Shown here: positions 40,149-50,562 of the stretch, in pieces
Layout of the letters: every line of letters begins with the position of its first letter
How positions within the stretch are numbered: the stretch's first letter is position 1
Assembly: GCA_965242495.1 (NCBI GenBank)
Contig: OZ251446.1
Span: 2,914,001 to 2,978,000, forward strand
From: CBDESN01 sp965242495
GTDB taxonomy: Bacteria; Pseudomonadota; Alphaproteobacteria; MPNO01
Reading direction: 5' to 3'
Length of the DNA stretch: 64,000 nucleotides
The notes under the pieces: model-generated
The model's input: only the letters and a program-made list of their open reading frames with translations
What the model was told of the DNA's origin: nothing
Database searches by the model: none
Program-made: the position numbers and the translations under genes

Positions 40149-40810
40149 AACCATCCGGCCACGTCTTCGGTCACGTGGTGGACGTGTTCTTCGACCCCGG
40201 CTTCCCGCGCCCAGGCGGCGTCGGTCTTCTTCCACACCGTCGTCATGCCCATCCGCGCCGCGGGTTCGAGATTCCGCGCGATGTCGTCGATCATCACCGC
40301 GCGCCCGGCGTCGATGCGGTGCCGCCGGCACAGTTCGCGATAGGCGTCGTCCACCGGCTTGGGGACGTAACCCGCGGCCTCGATGCCGTGCACGGCCTCG
40401 AAATGATCCGTCAGACCCAGCATCCCGAGCACGGTCTCGACATGCGCGGCGAAGGCGTTGCTGTGGACGATCTTGCGCCCCGGCAGCCGGGCGATGCGGT
40501 CGGCGAGCACCGGGTCGGGCGCGATGCCGGACAGGTCGGTCTGCATCATATGCGCCGCATAGACCTGGGGTTCGAGCCCGTGATGGAGCATCAGCCCGCG
40601 CAGGGTCAGGCCGTAGCGGCCGAAATAGTCCTTCTGGATGCGTCGCGCCTCGGCCCGGTCGACCGAGAGGAAGCCGGCGACGAACGACCCCAGCAGCTCG
40701 TCGATCTGGGCGTGCATGTCCGGGCCGACCGGATACAGCGTATTGTCGAGGTCGAAGACCCAGGTTTCGACCCGGTCGGCGACGATCGGGCGGCGGGGCG
40801 CCGCGGGCAC
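40106..40810 (-). CDS. HAD-family pyrimidine 5'-nucleotidase
   Basis: A 234-residue haloacid dehalogenase hydrolase. Motif I is VFDLDNTLYPVG, motif II is VHSNAF, motif III is the Lys in YVPKPVDDAY, and motif IV is AVMIDDIARNLEPA. The NTLYP form is typical of the SDT1/PHM8-like pyrimidine 5'-nucleotidases commonly placed beside argB in alphaproteobacteria. Four bases after argB. Its 3' end is partly duplicated at 39325. Confidence 0.88.
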   Translation of the reverse strand: MPAAPRRPIVADRVETWVFDLDNTLYPVGPDMHAQIDELLGSFVAGFLSVDRAEARRIQKDYFGRYGLTLRGLMLHHGLEPQVYAAHMMQTDLSGIAPDPVLADRIARLPGRKIVHSNAFAAHVETVLGMLGLTDHFEAVHGIEAAGYVPKPVDDAYRELCRRHRIDAGRAVMIDDIARNLEPAARMGMTTVWKKTDAAWAREAGVEEHVHHVTEDVAGWLGELLGAPGDESRA

Positions 40811-40814
40811 GGCG

Positions 40815-41750
40815 TCAGCCGCCGCCCCGGCCGCGCCGGATCAGCGTGCCCACGCCGCGCTCGGTGAAGATTTCCAGCAGCACCGCATGCGGCAGCCGTC
40901 CGTCGAGGATGACGGCCGCCTCGACGCCGGCCTCGATCGCCTTGAGGCAGGTCTCGATCTTGGGAATCATGCCGCCGGTGACGGTTCCGTCGTGGATGCG
41001 CCGGCGCGCCTGGCTCGCGGTCGCCTCGGGGATCAGCCGGCCGGCGCGGTCGAGCACGCCCTCGACGTCGGTCAGCATCAGCAGCCTGGCGGCGCCCATC
41101 GCCGCGGCCACCGCGCCGGCCGCGGTGTCGGCGTTGATGTTGTAGGTCGCGCCGCGCGGCCCGATCCCGATCGGCGCGATGACCGGGATGATCTCGGACC
41201 GCTCGAAGGACCGCAGCACGTCGGCGTTCACCGCCGCCGGCTCGCCGACGAAACCGAGATCGAGGACCTTCTCGATGTTCGAATCGGTGGACCGCCGCCG
41301 GCGGCGCAGCTTGCGCGCCCGGATCAGCGAGCCGTCCTTGCCCGACAGCCCGATGGCGACGCCGCCGGCCTGATTGATGGCGGTGACGATCTGCTTGTTG
41401 ATCGAGCCCGACAGGACCATCTCGACGATGTCGACGGTCGCCCGATCGGTGACCCGCAACCCGTCGACGAAGAAACTCTCGATCTTGAGCCGCGCGAGCA
41501 TCTCGCCGATCTGCGGCCCGCCGCCATGGACCACGATCGGGTTGACGCCGACCTGCTTGAGCAGCGCCACGTCGCGGGCGAACGACGCCGACAGTTCGCC
41601 GTCGCCCATGGCGTGGCCGCCGTATTTGATGACGAACGTCCGCCCGGCATAGCTCCGCATGTAGGGCAGCGCTTCCGACAGCGTCGCCGCCTTGCGCAGC
41701 CACGCATCCAGGTCGCCGTCCGTGCGCCGTGCGGCTCTCGCGGTCTTCAT
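40815..41750 (-). CDS. argB: Acetylglutamate kinase
   Basis: A 311-residue amino-acid kinase that phosphorylates N-acetylglutamate in arginine synthesis. Motifs: VIKYGGHAMGD with the phosphate-binding Lys, PIVVHGGGPQIG, DGLRVTD for substrate binding, TYNINADTAAGAVAAAMGA and GGMIPKIE. Length and the N-terminal helix suggest the arginine-inhibited hexameric type. It follows engB by 9 bases and is likely in the yidC run. Confidence 0.96.
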   Translation of the reverse strand: MKTARAARRTDGDLDAWLRKAATLSEALPYMRSYAGRTFVIKYGGHAMGDGELSASFARDVALLKQVGVNPIVVHGGGPQIGEMLARLKIESFFVDGLRVTDRATVDIVEMVLSGSINKQIVTAINQAGGVAIGLSGKDGSLIRARKLRRRRRSTDSNIEKVLDLGFVGEPAAVNADVLRSFERSEIIPVIAPIGIGPRGATYNINADTAAGAVAAAMGAARLLMLTDVEGVLDRAGRLIPEATASQARRRIHDGTVTGGMIPKIETCLKAIEAGVEAAVILDGRLPHAVLLEIFTERGVGTLIRRGRGGG

Positions 41751-41759
41751 GCGGCGAGC

Positions 41760-42461
41760 TTAACCCGCATCTCTTACCCTGGCCATGGCCGGCGGCGGCG
41801 GCAGGGCGAGCTCGGCCAGGGCCGCCCGCAGCGCCTCGATGCCGATGCCGGCGCGGGCGCTGGTCGCCGCGATTTCGGGATGGGCCGGAACGCGCCGGCC
41901 GAGCTCGGCGGCGACCGCGCCGGCCCGGGCCTCGCGCCCCGCCGGATCCGCCTTGTCGATCTTCGTGAGCACCGCCTGATAGGACACCGCGGCCCGATCC
42001 AGCATGTCCAGGAGCTCGCGGTCGTTCTCCTTCAACCCGCGCCGCGCATCGACCAGCAGGCACAGCCGGCGGAGCGTCGGGCGGCCGCGGAGATAATCCC
42101 GCGTCAGGCCGGTCCAGCTCCGCGCCCGCCCTCGGGACGCGCGGGCGAAGCCGTAGCCCGGCAGATCCACCAGCATCAGCCGCTCGCCCAGGCGGAAGAA
42201 GTTGATCTGCTGGGTGCGGCCCGGCGTGTGCGAGACGCGGGCGAGGGTCCGGCGCCCGGTCAAGGCGTTGACGAGGCTCGACTTGCCGACGTTGGAGCGG
42301 CCGGCGAAGGCGACCTCCGGCAGGCCGGGCGGCGGCAGGGCGGCGAGATCGGCGACCCCGGCGACGAAGCGGCAATCCTGGGCGAACAGAAGGCGGCCCG
42401 TCTCGAGCGCCGCCGCCTCGTCGCCGCCGGCGGCGGGACGGGCGGCGTCGGAGCCGGTCAC
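41760..42461 (-). CDS. engB: Ribosome biogenesis GTP-binding protein YsxC/EngB
   Basis: A 233-residue P-loop GTPase for assembly of the large ribosomal subunit. G1 is GRSNVGKSS, G3 is DLPGYG, G4 is TKIDK and G5 is TSARAGIG. The start is GTG at 42461, overlapping the yidC stop (GTGA); the huge upward extension of the frame is a yidC shadow. The order rpmH-rnpA-yidD-yidC-engB is conserved in alphaproteobacteria. Confidence 0.95.
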   Translation of the reverse strand: MTGSDAARPAAGGDEAAALETGRLLFAQDCRFVAGVADLAALPPPGLPEVAFAGRSNVGKSSLVNALTGRRTLARVSHTPGRTQQINFFRLGERLMLVDLPGYGFARASRGRARSWTGLTRDYLRGRPTLRRLCLLVDARRGLKENDRELLDMLDRAAVSYQAVLTKIDKADPAGREARAGAVAAELGRRVPAHPEIAATSARAGIGIEALRAALAELALPPPPAMARVRDAG

Positions 42462-44485
42462 GAGCCGCGTTTGCGCGACCGCTTGCGCCGGCCGGGCTGG
42501 CCCGGGCGGGATTGGCGTTGGCGGTCCGCGGCGGGCGCGCCGGAGGCGCCGGACGGGCGCCGCTTGCGCCCCGCGGCCGGGCCGCCGCCGGCGTTCGCCG
42601 GACCGGCCGCGCCTTTGGGCTTGGTCGGGCCGGCGGGCTTGGCGGCCGGGCCCGGCGCGGTCGTCTTGCCGCCGATGCCGACGCCCATCCGGCGCATGAT
42701 GATGTATTGCTGGCCGACCGAAAGCAGGTTGTTCCAGGCCCAGTAGATCACCAGCCCGGCGGGGAACTGCCCGAGCACGAAGGTGAACACGATCGGCAGC
42801 ATCATGAAGATCTTGGCCTGGGTGGGGTCGGCCGGCTGCGGGTTCAGCTTCTGCTGGAGATACATCGTGCCGCCCATGATGATCGGCCAGATGCCGATAT
42901 TCGCCATCTGGATCACCGCCGGGACGTCCCATTGCAGGAGCCCGAAGCCGGTCAGGACGCCGAGCGGATCGGGCGCCGAAAGATCGTCGATCCAGCCGAA
43001 GAACGGCGCGTGCCGCATCTCGATGGTGACGAACAGCACCTTGTAGAGGGCGAAGAACACCGGGATCTGGACCAGGATCGGCAGACAGCCGGCGGCCGGG
43101 TTGGCGTTCTCCTTCCTGTAGAGCGCCATCAGCTCCTGCTGCTGGCGCTGCCGATCCTCCTTGTGGCGGTCGCGGATCTCCATCATCTTGGGCTGGAGCT
43201 TCTTGAGCCGGCTCATCGCCTTGTAGGACTTGTTGGCCAGCGGGAAGAACGCGATCTTGATGAGCACGGTCAGCAGCAGGATCGCCAGCCCGAAATTGCC
43301 GATGAAGCCGTTGAAATACGCCAGCGCCTGGAAGATCGGCTTGGTCAGGAACCACAGCCAGCCCCAGTCCACCGCCAGATCGAACCGGCTTATGCCCAGC
43401 TCGTCCCGATAGGCGTCCAGCAGCCGCACCACCTTGGCCCCGGCGAACAGGCGGTTGCGGATCTCGACGCGGCCATTCGCGGGCACCGTGACCGCCTCGC
43501 CGAGCATGTCGACCTGATAGCGGTCCTCGCCGTCCTCCAGCCAATGCTTGAAGCGCGATCCCATGACCGCCCGCTGGTCGGGGATCAGGGCGGTGAGCCA
43601 GTATTTGTCGGTGATCCCGATCCATCCGCCGGCGCTGCATCGCTCGAACGTGCCGCGTTCCGGCCGGTGGATCGAAGCCGGCAGGCGGGCGAAGCGCGGG
43701 TCCGTCGCGCACGCCGCGGCGACCTCGCCCCGCTCCTCGTCCTGGAGATCGTCGTAGTCGACCTCTTCGAGCAGATCGTCGAAGACGCCGAGCAGCCCTT
43801 CGTGCAAGATGAAGAAGCCGAGGATGTCGGGCGTGTCGCTGCGCGAGATCAACCCGAACGGATGCAGGGCCACCGGCGCGGCGCCGGTATTGCGGACGCG
43901 CTGGGTGACGGTGAACATGTAGTTGTCGTCCACCGCGACGACCTGCGAGAACTCGAGCCCTTCGCCGTTGTTCCAGGTCAGCGTGACCGGACTGTCGGGC
44001 CCCAGCGTGGCGCGGTCGGCGGTCCATGTCGTCTGCGGACCGGGCAGCCCGACCCCGGACTCGGAAGCCACCCAGCCGAACCGGGCGAAATAAGCCTTCG
44101 GCGCGCCCGACGGCGACAACAGCGTGACCTCGGCGCTGTCGGGGTCGATCGTCTCGCGATAGTCCGAAAGCACCAGATCGTCGATCCGGGCGCCCTGTAG
44201 CGACAGCGAGCCGCGCATATGCGGTCCGGCGATGGCCACGCGCCGCGCCTTGCCGATGACCGCCTCGCGCGTCGGCGGCGTCGACGCCGGGACCTGTCCG
44301 GCGACCGGCGCGCGCCCCGCGACCGGCGGACCGCCCTGGCGGAGGGTCTCCTCGCTGCGCTGCTGCGCCGCCTCCTGGCGCGCGCGCTCTTGCTCGATGC
44401 GCGGCTTCTCCACCAGCAGCTGGAACGACAGCAGGATCGCGACCGACAGCACGATCGCGACCAGCAGGTTGCGCTGATCGGTCAA
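42458..44485 (-). CDS. yidC: Membrane protein insertase YidC
   Basis: A 675-residue Oxa1/Alb3-family insertase. An N-terminal TM (RNLLVAIVLSVAILLSFQLLV) leads to a large periplasmic domain and then the conserved five-TM core: NFGLAILLLTVLIKIAFFPLANKSYKAM, GCLPILVQIPVFFALYKVL, IWPIIMGGTMYLQQKL and LPIVFTFVLGQFPAGLVIYWAWNNLLS. The C-terminus has a basic tail (RKRRPSGASG...RRKRSRKR) that can bind the ribosome. It overlaps yidD (ATGA) and engB (GTGA). Confidence 0.96.
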   Translation of the reverse strand: MTDQRNLLVAIVLSVAILLSFQLLVEKPRIEQERARQEAAQQRSEETLRQGGPPVAGRAPVAGQVPASTPPTREAVIGKARRVAIAGPHMRGSLSLQGARIDDLVLSDYRETIDPDSAEVTLLSPSGAPKAYFARFGWVASESGVGLPGPQTTWTADRATLGPDSPVTLTWNNGEGLEFSQVVAVDDNYMFTVTQRVRNTGAAPVALHPFGLISRSDTPDILGFFILHEGLLGVFDDLLEEVDYDDLQDEERGEVAAACATDPRFARLPASIHRPERGTFERCSAGGWIGITDKYWLTALIPDQRAVMGSRFKHWLEDGEDRYQVDMLGEAVTVPANGRVEIRNRLFAGAKVVRLLDAYRDELGISRFDLAVDWGWLWFLTKPIFQALAYFNGFIGNFGLAILLLTVLIKIAFFPLANKSYKAMSRLKKLQPKMMEIRDRHKEDRQRQQQELMALYRKENANPAAGCLPILVQIPVFFALYKVLFVTIEMRHAPFFGWIDDLSAPDPLGVLTGFGLLQWDVPAVIQMANIGIWPIIMGGTMYLQQKLNPQPADPTQAKIFMMLPIVFTFVLGQFPAGLVIYWAWNNLLSVGQQYIIMRRMGVGIGGKTTAPGPAAKPAGPTKPKGAAGPANAGGGPAAGRKRRPSGASGAPAADRQRQSRPGQPGRRKRSRKRGS

Positions 44486-44736
44486 CGGCCGCCCTTCCGC
44501 CCGAGCGCGGGAACCGGATCGACGCCCCCGCCGCCCCAGGGGTGGCAGCGAGCGAGCCGACGGACCGCGAGCCAGCCGCCGACGAACGCGCCATGGCGCT
44601 CCAGCGCCTCGGCCGCGTAGTCGGAGCAGCTCGGATGGAAGCGGCAGGCCGGCGGGAGAACCGGCCGGACGCCGATCTGATAGACGCGGATCATGGCCCG
44701 CAACGCCAGGCCCGGCGCGCGGCCGAGGCGCCTCAC
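44482..44736 (-). CDS. yidD: Membrane protein insertion efficiency factor YidD
   Basis: An 84-residue basic membrane-associated protein. The family core is LPPACRFHPSCSDYAAEALERHG and RRLARCHPWGGGGVDPVP, with the three conserved Cys. The GTG at 44736 (MRRLGRAPGLALRAMIRVYQ) overlaps the rnpA stop (GTGA) and restores the usual YidD N-terminus. An internal ATG at 44694 would give only 70 residues. Confidence 0.9.
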   Translation of the reverse strand: MRRLGRAPGLALRAMIRVYQIGVRPVLPPACRFHPSCSDYAAEALERHGAFVGGWLAVRRLARCHPWGGGGVDPVPALGRKGGR

Positions 44737-45113
44737 CCGGCGTCCCCGGCGGCGGCCGGGCCGCGTCCGCGCCGGGCGCCGAGCCGTTCGAGGGCGGTCG
44801 TCAAGTCGCCGATCAGCGCGTCGAACGGCCGTTCGACGGTGGCGCCCCGCCCGATGACCACATAGTCCCGGCCGCTCTTCGCATGCCGCGTGAGCACCTG
44901 TTCGGCCGCGGCGCGCAGGCGCCGGCGCGCCCGGTTGCGCGCCACCGCGCCGCCGACCTTGCGGCTGACGGTGAAACCGACGCGGATCTCCCCCGCCGGT
45001 CTCTCGTCTTCCGCGCAACGGCGGACCTGAAGGATCAGGCCGGGCGCCGCCCATTTCCGGCGCGCGCCCGCCACGCGCAGGAACTCGCGGCGGGTCTTGA
45101 GGCGCTTCAACAC
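44733..45113 (-). CDS. rnpA: Ribonuclease P protein component
   Basis: A 126-residue basic protein of RNase P, which matures the 5' end of tRNAs. Conserved parts are MLKRLKTRREFLRVAGA and the RNR motif region VGGAVARNRARRRLRAAAEQVL. A Gly/Arg-rich C-terminus extends past the usual end. It follows rpmH by 8 bases, the standard pairing. Confidence 0.95.
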   Translation of the reverse strand: MLKRLKTRREFLRVAGARRKWAAPGLILQVRRCAEDERPAGEIRVGFTVSRKVGGAVARNRARRRLRAAAEQVLTRHAKSGRDYVVIGRGATVERPFDALIGDLTTALERLGARRGRGPAAAGDAG

Positions 45114-45121
45114 GGCGCCGC

Positions 45122-45256
45122 TCAGGCGGAAAGACGCTTCCGGCCTTTCGCGCGGCGCCTCGCGAGAACCCGTCGCCCGGCGACGGTGGCGCGTCGGGCG
45201 CGGAATCCGTGGCGCCGCTTGCGGACCAGGGTGCTTGGCTGATAGGTGCGTTTCAC
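45122..45256 (-). CDS. rpmH: 50S ribosomal protein L34
   Basis: A 44-residue protein, KRTYQPSTLVRKRRHGF at the start and RRAKGRKRLSA at the end, nearly identical to typical alphaproteobacterial L34. The start is GTG at 45256. It heads the rpmH-rnpA-yidD-yidC-engB-argB run. The 158 bases to the divergent TVP38 gene must contain its promoter. Confidence 0.96.
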   Translation of the reverse strand: MKRTYQPSTLVRKRRHGFRARRATVAGRRVLARRRAKGRKRLSA

Positions 45257-45414
45257 GATCGGGCTCCGGGGGCGCTCCGTTCCATCGGCGCCCGCTGTAT
45301 AGCCCGCATCTCTCGCCCTGTCCATGGCCGGCGCGGCGCCGGCGGGTCGTTGCCCGGACGCCGCGCCGATGCTATGCACCGCCTCTTCCCGCGCGCCACC
45401 GACGAGCCGGGGCG

Positions 45415-46167
45415 ATGACCGAAGACGACGATGCGCGAGCGCCATCCCGACCGGCCGGGCGGCCGGGGCTGCGTCGGTTGTGGCCGATCGCGGCATTGGC
45501 CCTCGGCTTGGCCGCCTTCCTCGGCCTCGGCCTCGACGAGCACGTCACGCTCGGCGCGCTCAAGGAGAATCGCGACGCCCTCGCAGCCTGGGTCGAACGG
45601 ATGGGCGTCGCGGGCGGCATCGTCTTCGCCGCCTGCTACGCGCTCGCCGTCGCCTTCTCCATACCGGGCGGCCTGGTTCTGACCATCGCCAGCGGGTTCC
45701 TGTTCGGCCCGTTCGCCGGCGCGCTCTATACCGTGCTGGGGGCCACGACCGGCGCGACGTTGCTGTTCCTCGCCGCCCGCTACGCGCTGGCGGACGTGCT
45801 GCGCGGCAGGGTCGGCGGCGCGATCGACAAGATGGAGGCCGGCTTCAACCGGCACCCGATGAGCTACATGCTGATCCTCCGCCTGGTCCCCGTATTCCCG
45901 TTCTGGCTGGTCAACCTGGTTCCGGCGTTCCTCGGCGTGCCGCTCCGGATCTATGCGGCCGGCACCGTCCTCGGCATCGTTCCCGCGACCTTCGTCTATG
46001 CGCTGCTGGGCGACGGCGCCGGCGCCGCGCTCGACGCCAGCGGCGACCTCGATCCCGGCATGATCTTCGAACCGCGCTTCCTGGCGCCGATTCTGGGCCT
46101 CGCCGTCCTCGCCGCCATTCCCGTCGTCCATGGCAGGCTGCGTCGGCGCCGCGGCGACGGCGCCTGA
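45415..46167 (+). CDS. TVP38/TMEM64 (VTT-domain) family membrane protein
   Basis: A 250-residue DedA-superfamily protein. After a short acidic N-terminus (MTEDDDARAPS) come TM helices; the VTT core includes IPGGLVLTIASGFLFGPFAGALYTVLGA and FPFWLVNLVPAFLGV. Members are lipid scramblase-like or of unknown function. The start at 45415 avoids a long upstream shadow. Only 3 bases separate it from the flavoprotein gene, a recurrent pairing. Confidence 0.88.
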   Translation: MTEDDDARAPSRPAGRPGLRRLWPIAALALGLAAFLGLGLDEHVTLGALKENRDALAAWVERMGVAGGIVFAACYALAVAFSIPGGLVLTIASGFLFGPFAGALYTVLGATTGATLLFLAARYALADVLRGRVGGAIDKMEAGFNRHPMSYMLILRLVPVFPFWLVNLVPAFLGVPLRIYAAGTVLGIVPATFVYALLGDGAGAALDASGDLDPGMIFEPRFLAPILGLAVLAAIPVVHGRLRRRRGDGA

Positions 46168-46170
46168 CCG

Positions 46171-47592
46171 ATGGCGCGCGACCTCGACGCCGACATCTGC
46201 GTGATCGGCGCCGGCGCCGGCGGCCTCACCGTCGCCGCGGGCGCGGCGCAGATGGGCGCATCGACCGTCCTGATCGAACGGGGGCGGATGGGCGGCGATT
46301 GCCTGAACGCCGGCTGCGTCCCGTCGAAGTCGCTGCTCGCCGCCGCCCACGCCGCCGAGGCGGTCCGGCGGGCGCCGCTGTTCGGCGTGACGGCGGTCGC
46401 GCCGGCGGTCGATTTCGCCCGCGTCCATGATCGCGTGCGCGAGGTGATCGCGAACATCGCGCCGCAGGACTCGGTGGAGCGGTTCACCGGGCTCGGCGTC
46501 ACGGTCGTCCAGGCCCAGGCGCGGTTCGCCGACGCCCGCACCGTCCATGCCGGCGACCGCCGCATCCGGGCGCGGCGGTTCGTCGTCGCCACCGGCTCCT
46601 CGCCCGCGGTCCCGCCGATTCCCGGGCTCGACGCCGCGCCCTATTTGACCAACGAGACCGTCTTCGATCTGCGCGCGGCCCCGGAACGGCTGATCGTCAT
46701 CGGCGGCGGCCCGATCGGCGTCGAGCTCGCCCAGGCGCATCGCCGTCTCGGCGCGGAGGTCGTCGTCCTGGAACTGCTCGGCGTGCTGGGTCGGGACGAC
46801 CCCGAGCTTGCCGAGATCGTCAAGACCCGGCTCGCGGCCGACGGCGTCGAGCTGCGCGAAGGCGTCGAGATCGCCGCGGTCGAGCGGCGCGGCGGGCGGA
46901 TCGCCGTCCGGCTCGGCAAGGACGCCGCGGAGGTCGTCGAAGGCGCCCACCTGCTGGTGGCGACGGGGCGGCGCCCGAACCTGGACGGGCTCGGGCTGGA
47001 CGCCGCGGGGATCGCCTGCACGGCCAAGGGGATCGTCGTCGATCGGCGCCTGCGGACGACCAACCGGCGCGTGTTCGCGATCGGCGACGCCGCGGGGTCG
47101 TTCCAGTTCACCCATGTCGCCGGCTATCACGCCGGAATCGTCCTGCGCAACGCGTTGTTCCGGCTGCCGGCCAGGGTGGACGAACGGGCGATTCCCCGCG
47201 TCACCTACACCGCGCCCGAACTCGCCGCGGTCGGCCTTACCGAGGCCGAGGCCAAACGCGCGCACGGCGCCATCCGCGTGCTCCGCTTCCCCTACGCCGA
47301 GAACGACCGGGCGCATGCGGACGCCGAGACCGACGGGCTGGTCAAGGTCGTCGCCACGGCCAGGGGAGTCGTCGTCGGGGCCGGCATCGTCGGAGCCCAT
47401 GCGGGCGAGCTGATCCAGACCTGGATACTGCCGATCGCCCGCCGGATGCCGATCAAGCGCGTGGCCGGGCTGATCCTCCCCTATCCGACGCTGGGCGAGA
47501 TCAACAAGCGCGCCGCGGCCTCCTACTACGCCCCGGCCCTGTTCGGCCCGCGGACGAGACGGATCGTCCGGTTTCTCGCCAGGTTCGGTTGA
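46171..47592 (+). CDS. Class I pyridine nucleotide-disulfide oxidoreductase (MerA/Lpd-like)
   Basis: A 473-residue FAD flavoprotein. FAD site VIGAGAGGLTVAAGAA, active dithiol GGDCLNAGCVPSK, NAD(P) site VIGGGPIGVELAQ, and FAD end VFAIGDAAG. In place of the HPTxxE catalytic dyad of lipoamide dehydrogenase the sequence is PYPTLGE, so the general base His is Tyr. This favours a MerA-like or unknown-substrate reductase rather than dihydrolipoyl dehydrogenase. Operon with the TVP38 gene. Confidence 0.85.
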   Translation: MARDLDADICVIGAGAGGLTVAAGAAQMGASTVLIERGRMGGDCLNAGCVPSKSLLAAAHAAEAVRRAPLFGVTAVAPAVDFARVHDRVREVIANIAPQDSVERFTGLGVTVVQAQARFADARTVHAGDRRIRARRFVVATGSSPAVPPIPGLDAAPYLTNETVFDLRAAPERLIVIGGGPIGVELAQAHRRLGAEVVVLELLGVLGRDDPELAEIVKTRLAADGVELREGVEIAAVERRGGRIAVRLGKDAAEVVEGAHLLVATGRRPNLDGLGLDAAGIACTAKGIVVDRRLRTTNRRVFAIGDAAGSFQFTHVAGYHAGIVLRNALFRLPARVDERAIPRVTYTAPELAAVGLTEAEAKRAHGAIRVLRFPYAENDRAHADAETDGLVKVVATARGVVVGAGIVGAHAGELIQTWILPIARRMPIKRVAGLILPYPTLGEINKRAAASYYAPALFGPRTRRIVRFLARFG

Positions 47593-48088
47593 CCGCGCCG
47601 CGCGCGGCGGGGTTCGCGCCGGGGGAAAGCCATTCATGGCGCGAAAATGGGCGCAGGCGCTTCCCACAACATCTTGTATGGTCGTCGCAGGATTCGCGGT
47701 TACTTACTCATGTATGTTGTGGTAGAAAGCGAACCCCGGCGCAATGGGCCGAGGCGGATCGGGCGAACCCCCGAGCGAGAGAGAAGCGCATGGACGAGCG
47801 CGGAACGTCTGCCCCGGCGAACTCCGCCCCGGTTCGGACGCATGCGAAACGCGGCCCGTCGCGCCGGTCGGTATCCGGTCTCGCCATGACCGGAAGCCCG
47901 CTTACGGCCATGGCCGCCCTCGGAGCCTCCGGGAGCGGCGGGCCGCCCGAAGGGCCGGCGCGTAGCGAAGGAGCCGCGAAGCGGCTCGACGCGCCGCTCT
48001 CAACCGCCCGCCCGGCGTCTCTGTAGGTAGCGAACCGGGACGGCCGTCGATGCCATTCTCGAACGGACTCTGAGGGCGCCGGCGGCGA
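47593..48088. other. 496-base intergenic region, no convincing gene
   Basis: A 145-codon plus-strand ORF (47589-48026) shows low-complexity, shadow-like composition and was not accepted. An inverted repeat CCACAACAT/ATGTTGTGG lies at 47664-47672 and 47714-47722, in the AT-rich part that is the likeliest promoter area. The rest (47730-48088) is GC-rich with small hairpins such as GGAGCCGCGAAGCGGCTC. Function unknown. Confidence 0.5.
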
Positions 48089-49486
<1,398 letters not shown>

Positions 49487-49838
49487 CCGCCGCCGCGCGC
49501 CTTCTTTCTCCGACGGCCGGGGAAACCCCGCCGTCTCTGAGTCCGTTTGAGAAATCGGGTCCTTCCGGGGCGCGACCGCCTCGATTGATCTCGTCAAGAT
49601 CCCTGGATTCCCGCTTTCGCGGAGCCTGCGCCCCGGCTCGACCGGGGGAATGACGGATCCTTGGCGCGGCCGTCGATACGAGCCCCGTCATTCTCGCGAA
49701 AGAGCGCGCGCCGGAATCCTGGCGTTCGCTCGGGATGGGATTTGGTCGGTTCGGTGCGGCGGTCGCGCGGCGCCGGAGGGTTTCGGTCTTGTGTGGCGGG
49801 CCCGTCCCCGCCGGCCGCCGACCCGGTCTCGTCTCCGG
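49487..49838. repeat. Intergenic region with degenerate dispersed repeats
   Basis: No gene. Around 49602-49710 are two composite repeat units (ATTCCCGCTTTCGCGGAGCCTGCGCC, then CGACCGGGGGAATGACGGATCC, then GTCATTCTCGCGAAAGAG). The same order recurs at 58210-58305, including the GGATCC and TACGAGCC blocks. They mark the left edge of the lower-GC cassette that follows. Confidence 0.7.
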
Positions 49839-50558
49839 CTACCATCCCGGTTCCGTCCCTGTGTGCGGGCTCTGCGTGGCCCGCATCCCCGACTCCAGCT
49901 CTCTTTCCAGTCTGCGTTGCTCCTGCGCCGCGTCCGCTTCCGTCAAGATCCCCGCCGCTATGTACGCCCGTACCGCTTCGGCAACCGACTCGACCTGTAC
50001 GACACGTTCCAGCTTGTCGCTCCGTCCCGATCGCCAGTGGATTTCCACCCCGGCGTCCGGGGTCAATTGCAGCTCTGGTTCGCCCAACGGATCTTTCTCT
50101 TTCAGCGTTGTTAGCAGTGTGGCGGCTCCTCTCCACACCTCTATAAGCCGGTTGCGCTCCGCCCTGTCCGGCATCTTGCCCCGCGGCTCGCGCTGTATCT
50201 CGGCATGCGCTCGATTCCCCGGCACAGGTCGGTCCGTGACGCTCCAAAGCCTGTTTCCTTCCGCATCCGTCAGTCTGCGGACGTCTCCCGCCCTGGCCTT
50301 GATCGCGCCCCGCGTTCCTCGCCGGCCTGCGATTCCACCCTGCGCATATCGGCTCCGGTCTACCGATGCCCCGCCTTCCTCTTCGGTCCACCGGAGTTCC
50401 CCGCGCGGAAACGCGGCCAAGGGGATCGCTCCACCGCCGGTCTCCCGCTCGCCGGGGGGTAGTCTGCGTTCCAGCTCTTCGTCGTCCCCGACGACCCCAG
50501 GCGACTGCGCTCCGTGCGTTCGTTCCTCCTCCGGAAACCTCTCCCCACGCTTGGCCAA
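49839..50558 (-). CDS. Hypothetical protein, third gene of the TIGR04255-like cassette
   Basis: About 239 highly charged residues, not recognised. The start is uncertain: TTG at 50558, 5 bases after the preceding stop, or TTG at 50609 inside the previous gene; no ATG is available near the N-terminus. The first half is low in hydrophobics (KRGERFPEEERTHG, REPRGKMPDRAERN). The second half looks folded (LIEVWRGAATLLTTLK, then PELQLTPDAGVEIHWRSGRSD, VAEAVRAYIAAGILTEADAA). No enzyme motif is certain. It shares a D-x-G/W-(E)-I-x(1,2)-WRSG pattern with the preceding gene. GC is lower than the surroundings. Confidence 0.55.
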   Translation of the reverse strand: MAKRGERFPEEERTHGAQSPGVVGDDEELERRLPPGERETGGGAIPLAAFPRGELRWTEEEGGASVDRSRYAQGGIAGRRGTRGAIKARAGDVRRLTDAEGNRLWSVTDRPVPGNRAHAEIQREPRGKMPDRAERNRLIEVWRGAATLLTTLKEKDPLGEPELQLTPDAGVEIHWRSGRSDKLERVVQVESVAEAVRAYIAAGILTEADAAQEQRRLERELESGMRATQSPHTGTEPGW

Positions 50559-50562
50559 CTCT

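Noticed and set aside
41760..44594. 944-codon minus-strand ORF
   Set aside because: The last 233 codons are engB; the remainder is a yidC shadow.
47589..48026. 145-codon ORF after the flavoprotein gene
   Set aside because: Low-complexity composition, no ribosome site, no recognisable features.
49594..50391. 265-codon minus-strand ORF
   Set aside because: Gly/Arg/Thr-rich alternative frame of the third cassette gene, running into repeats.
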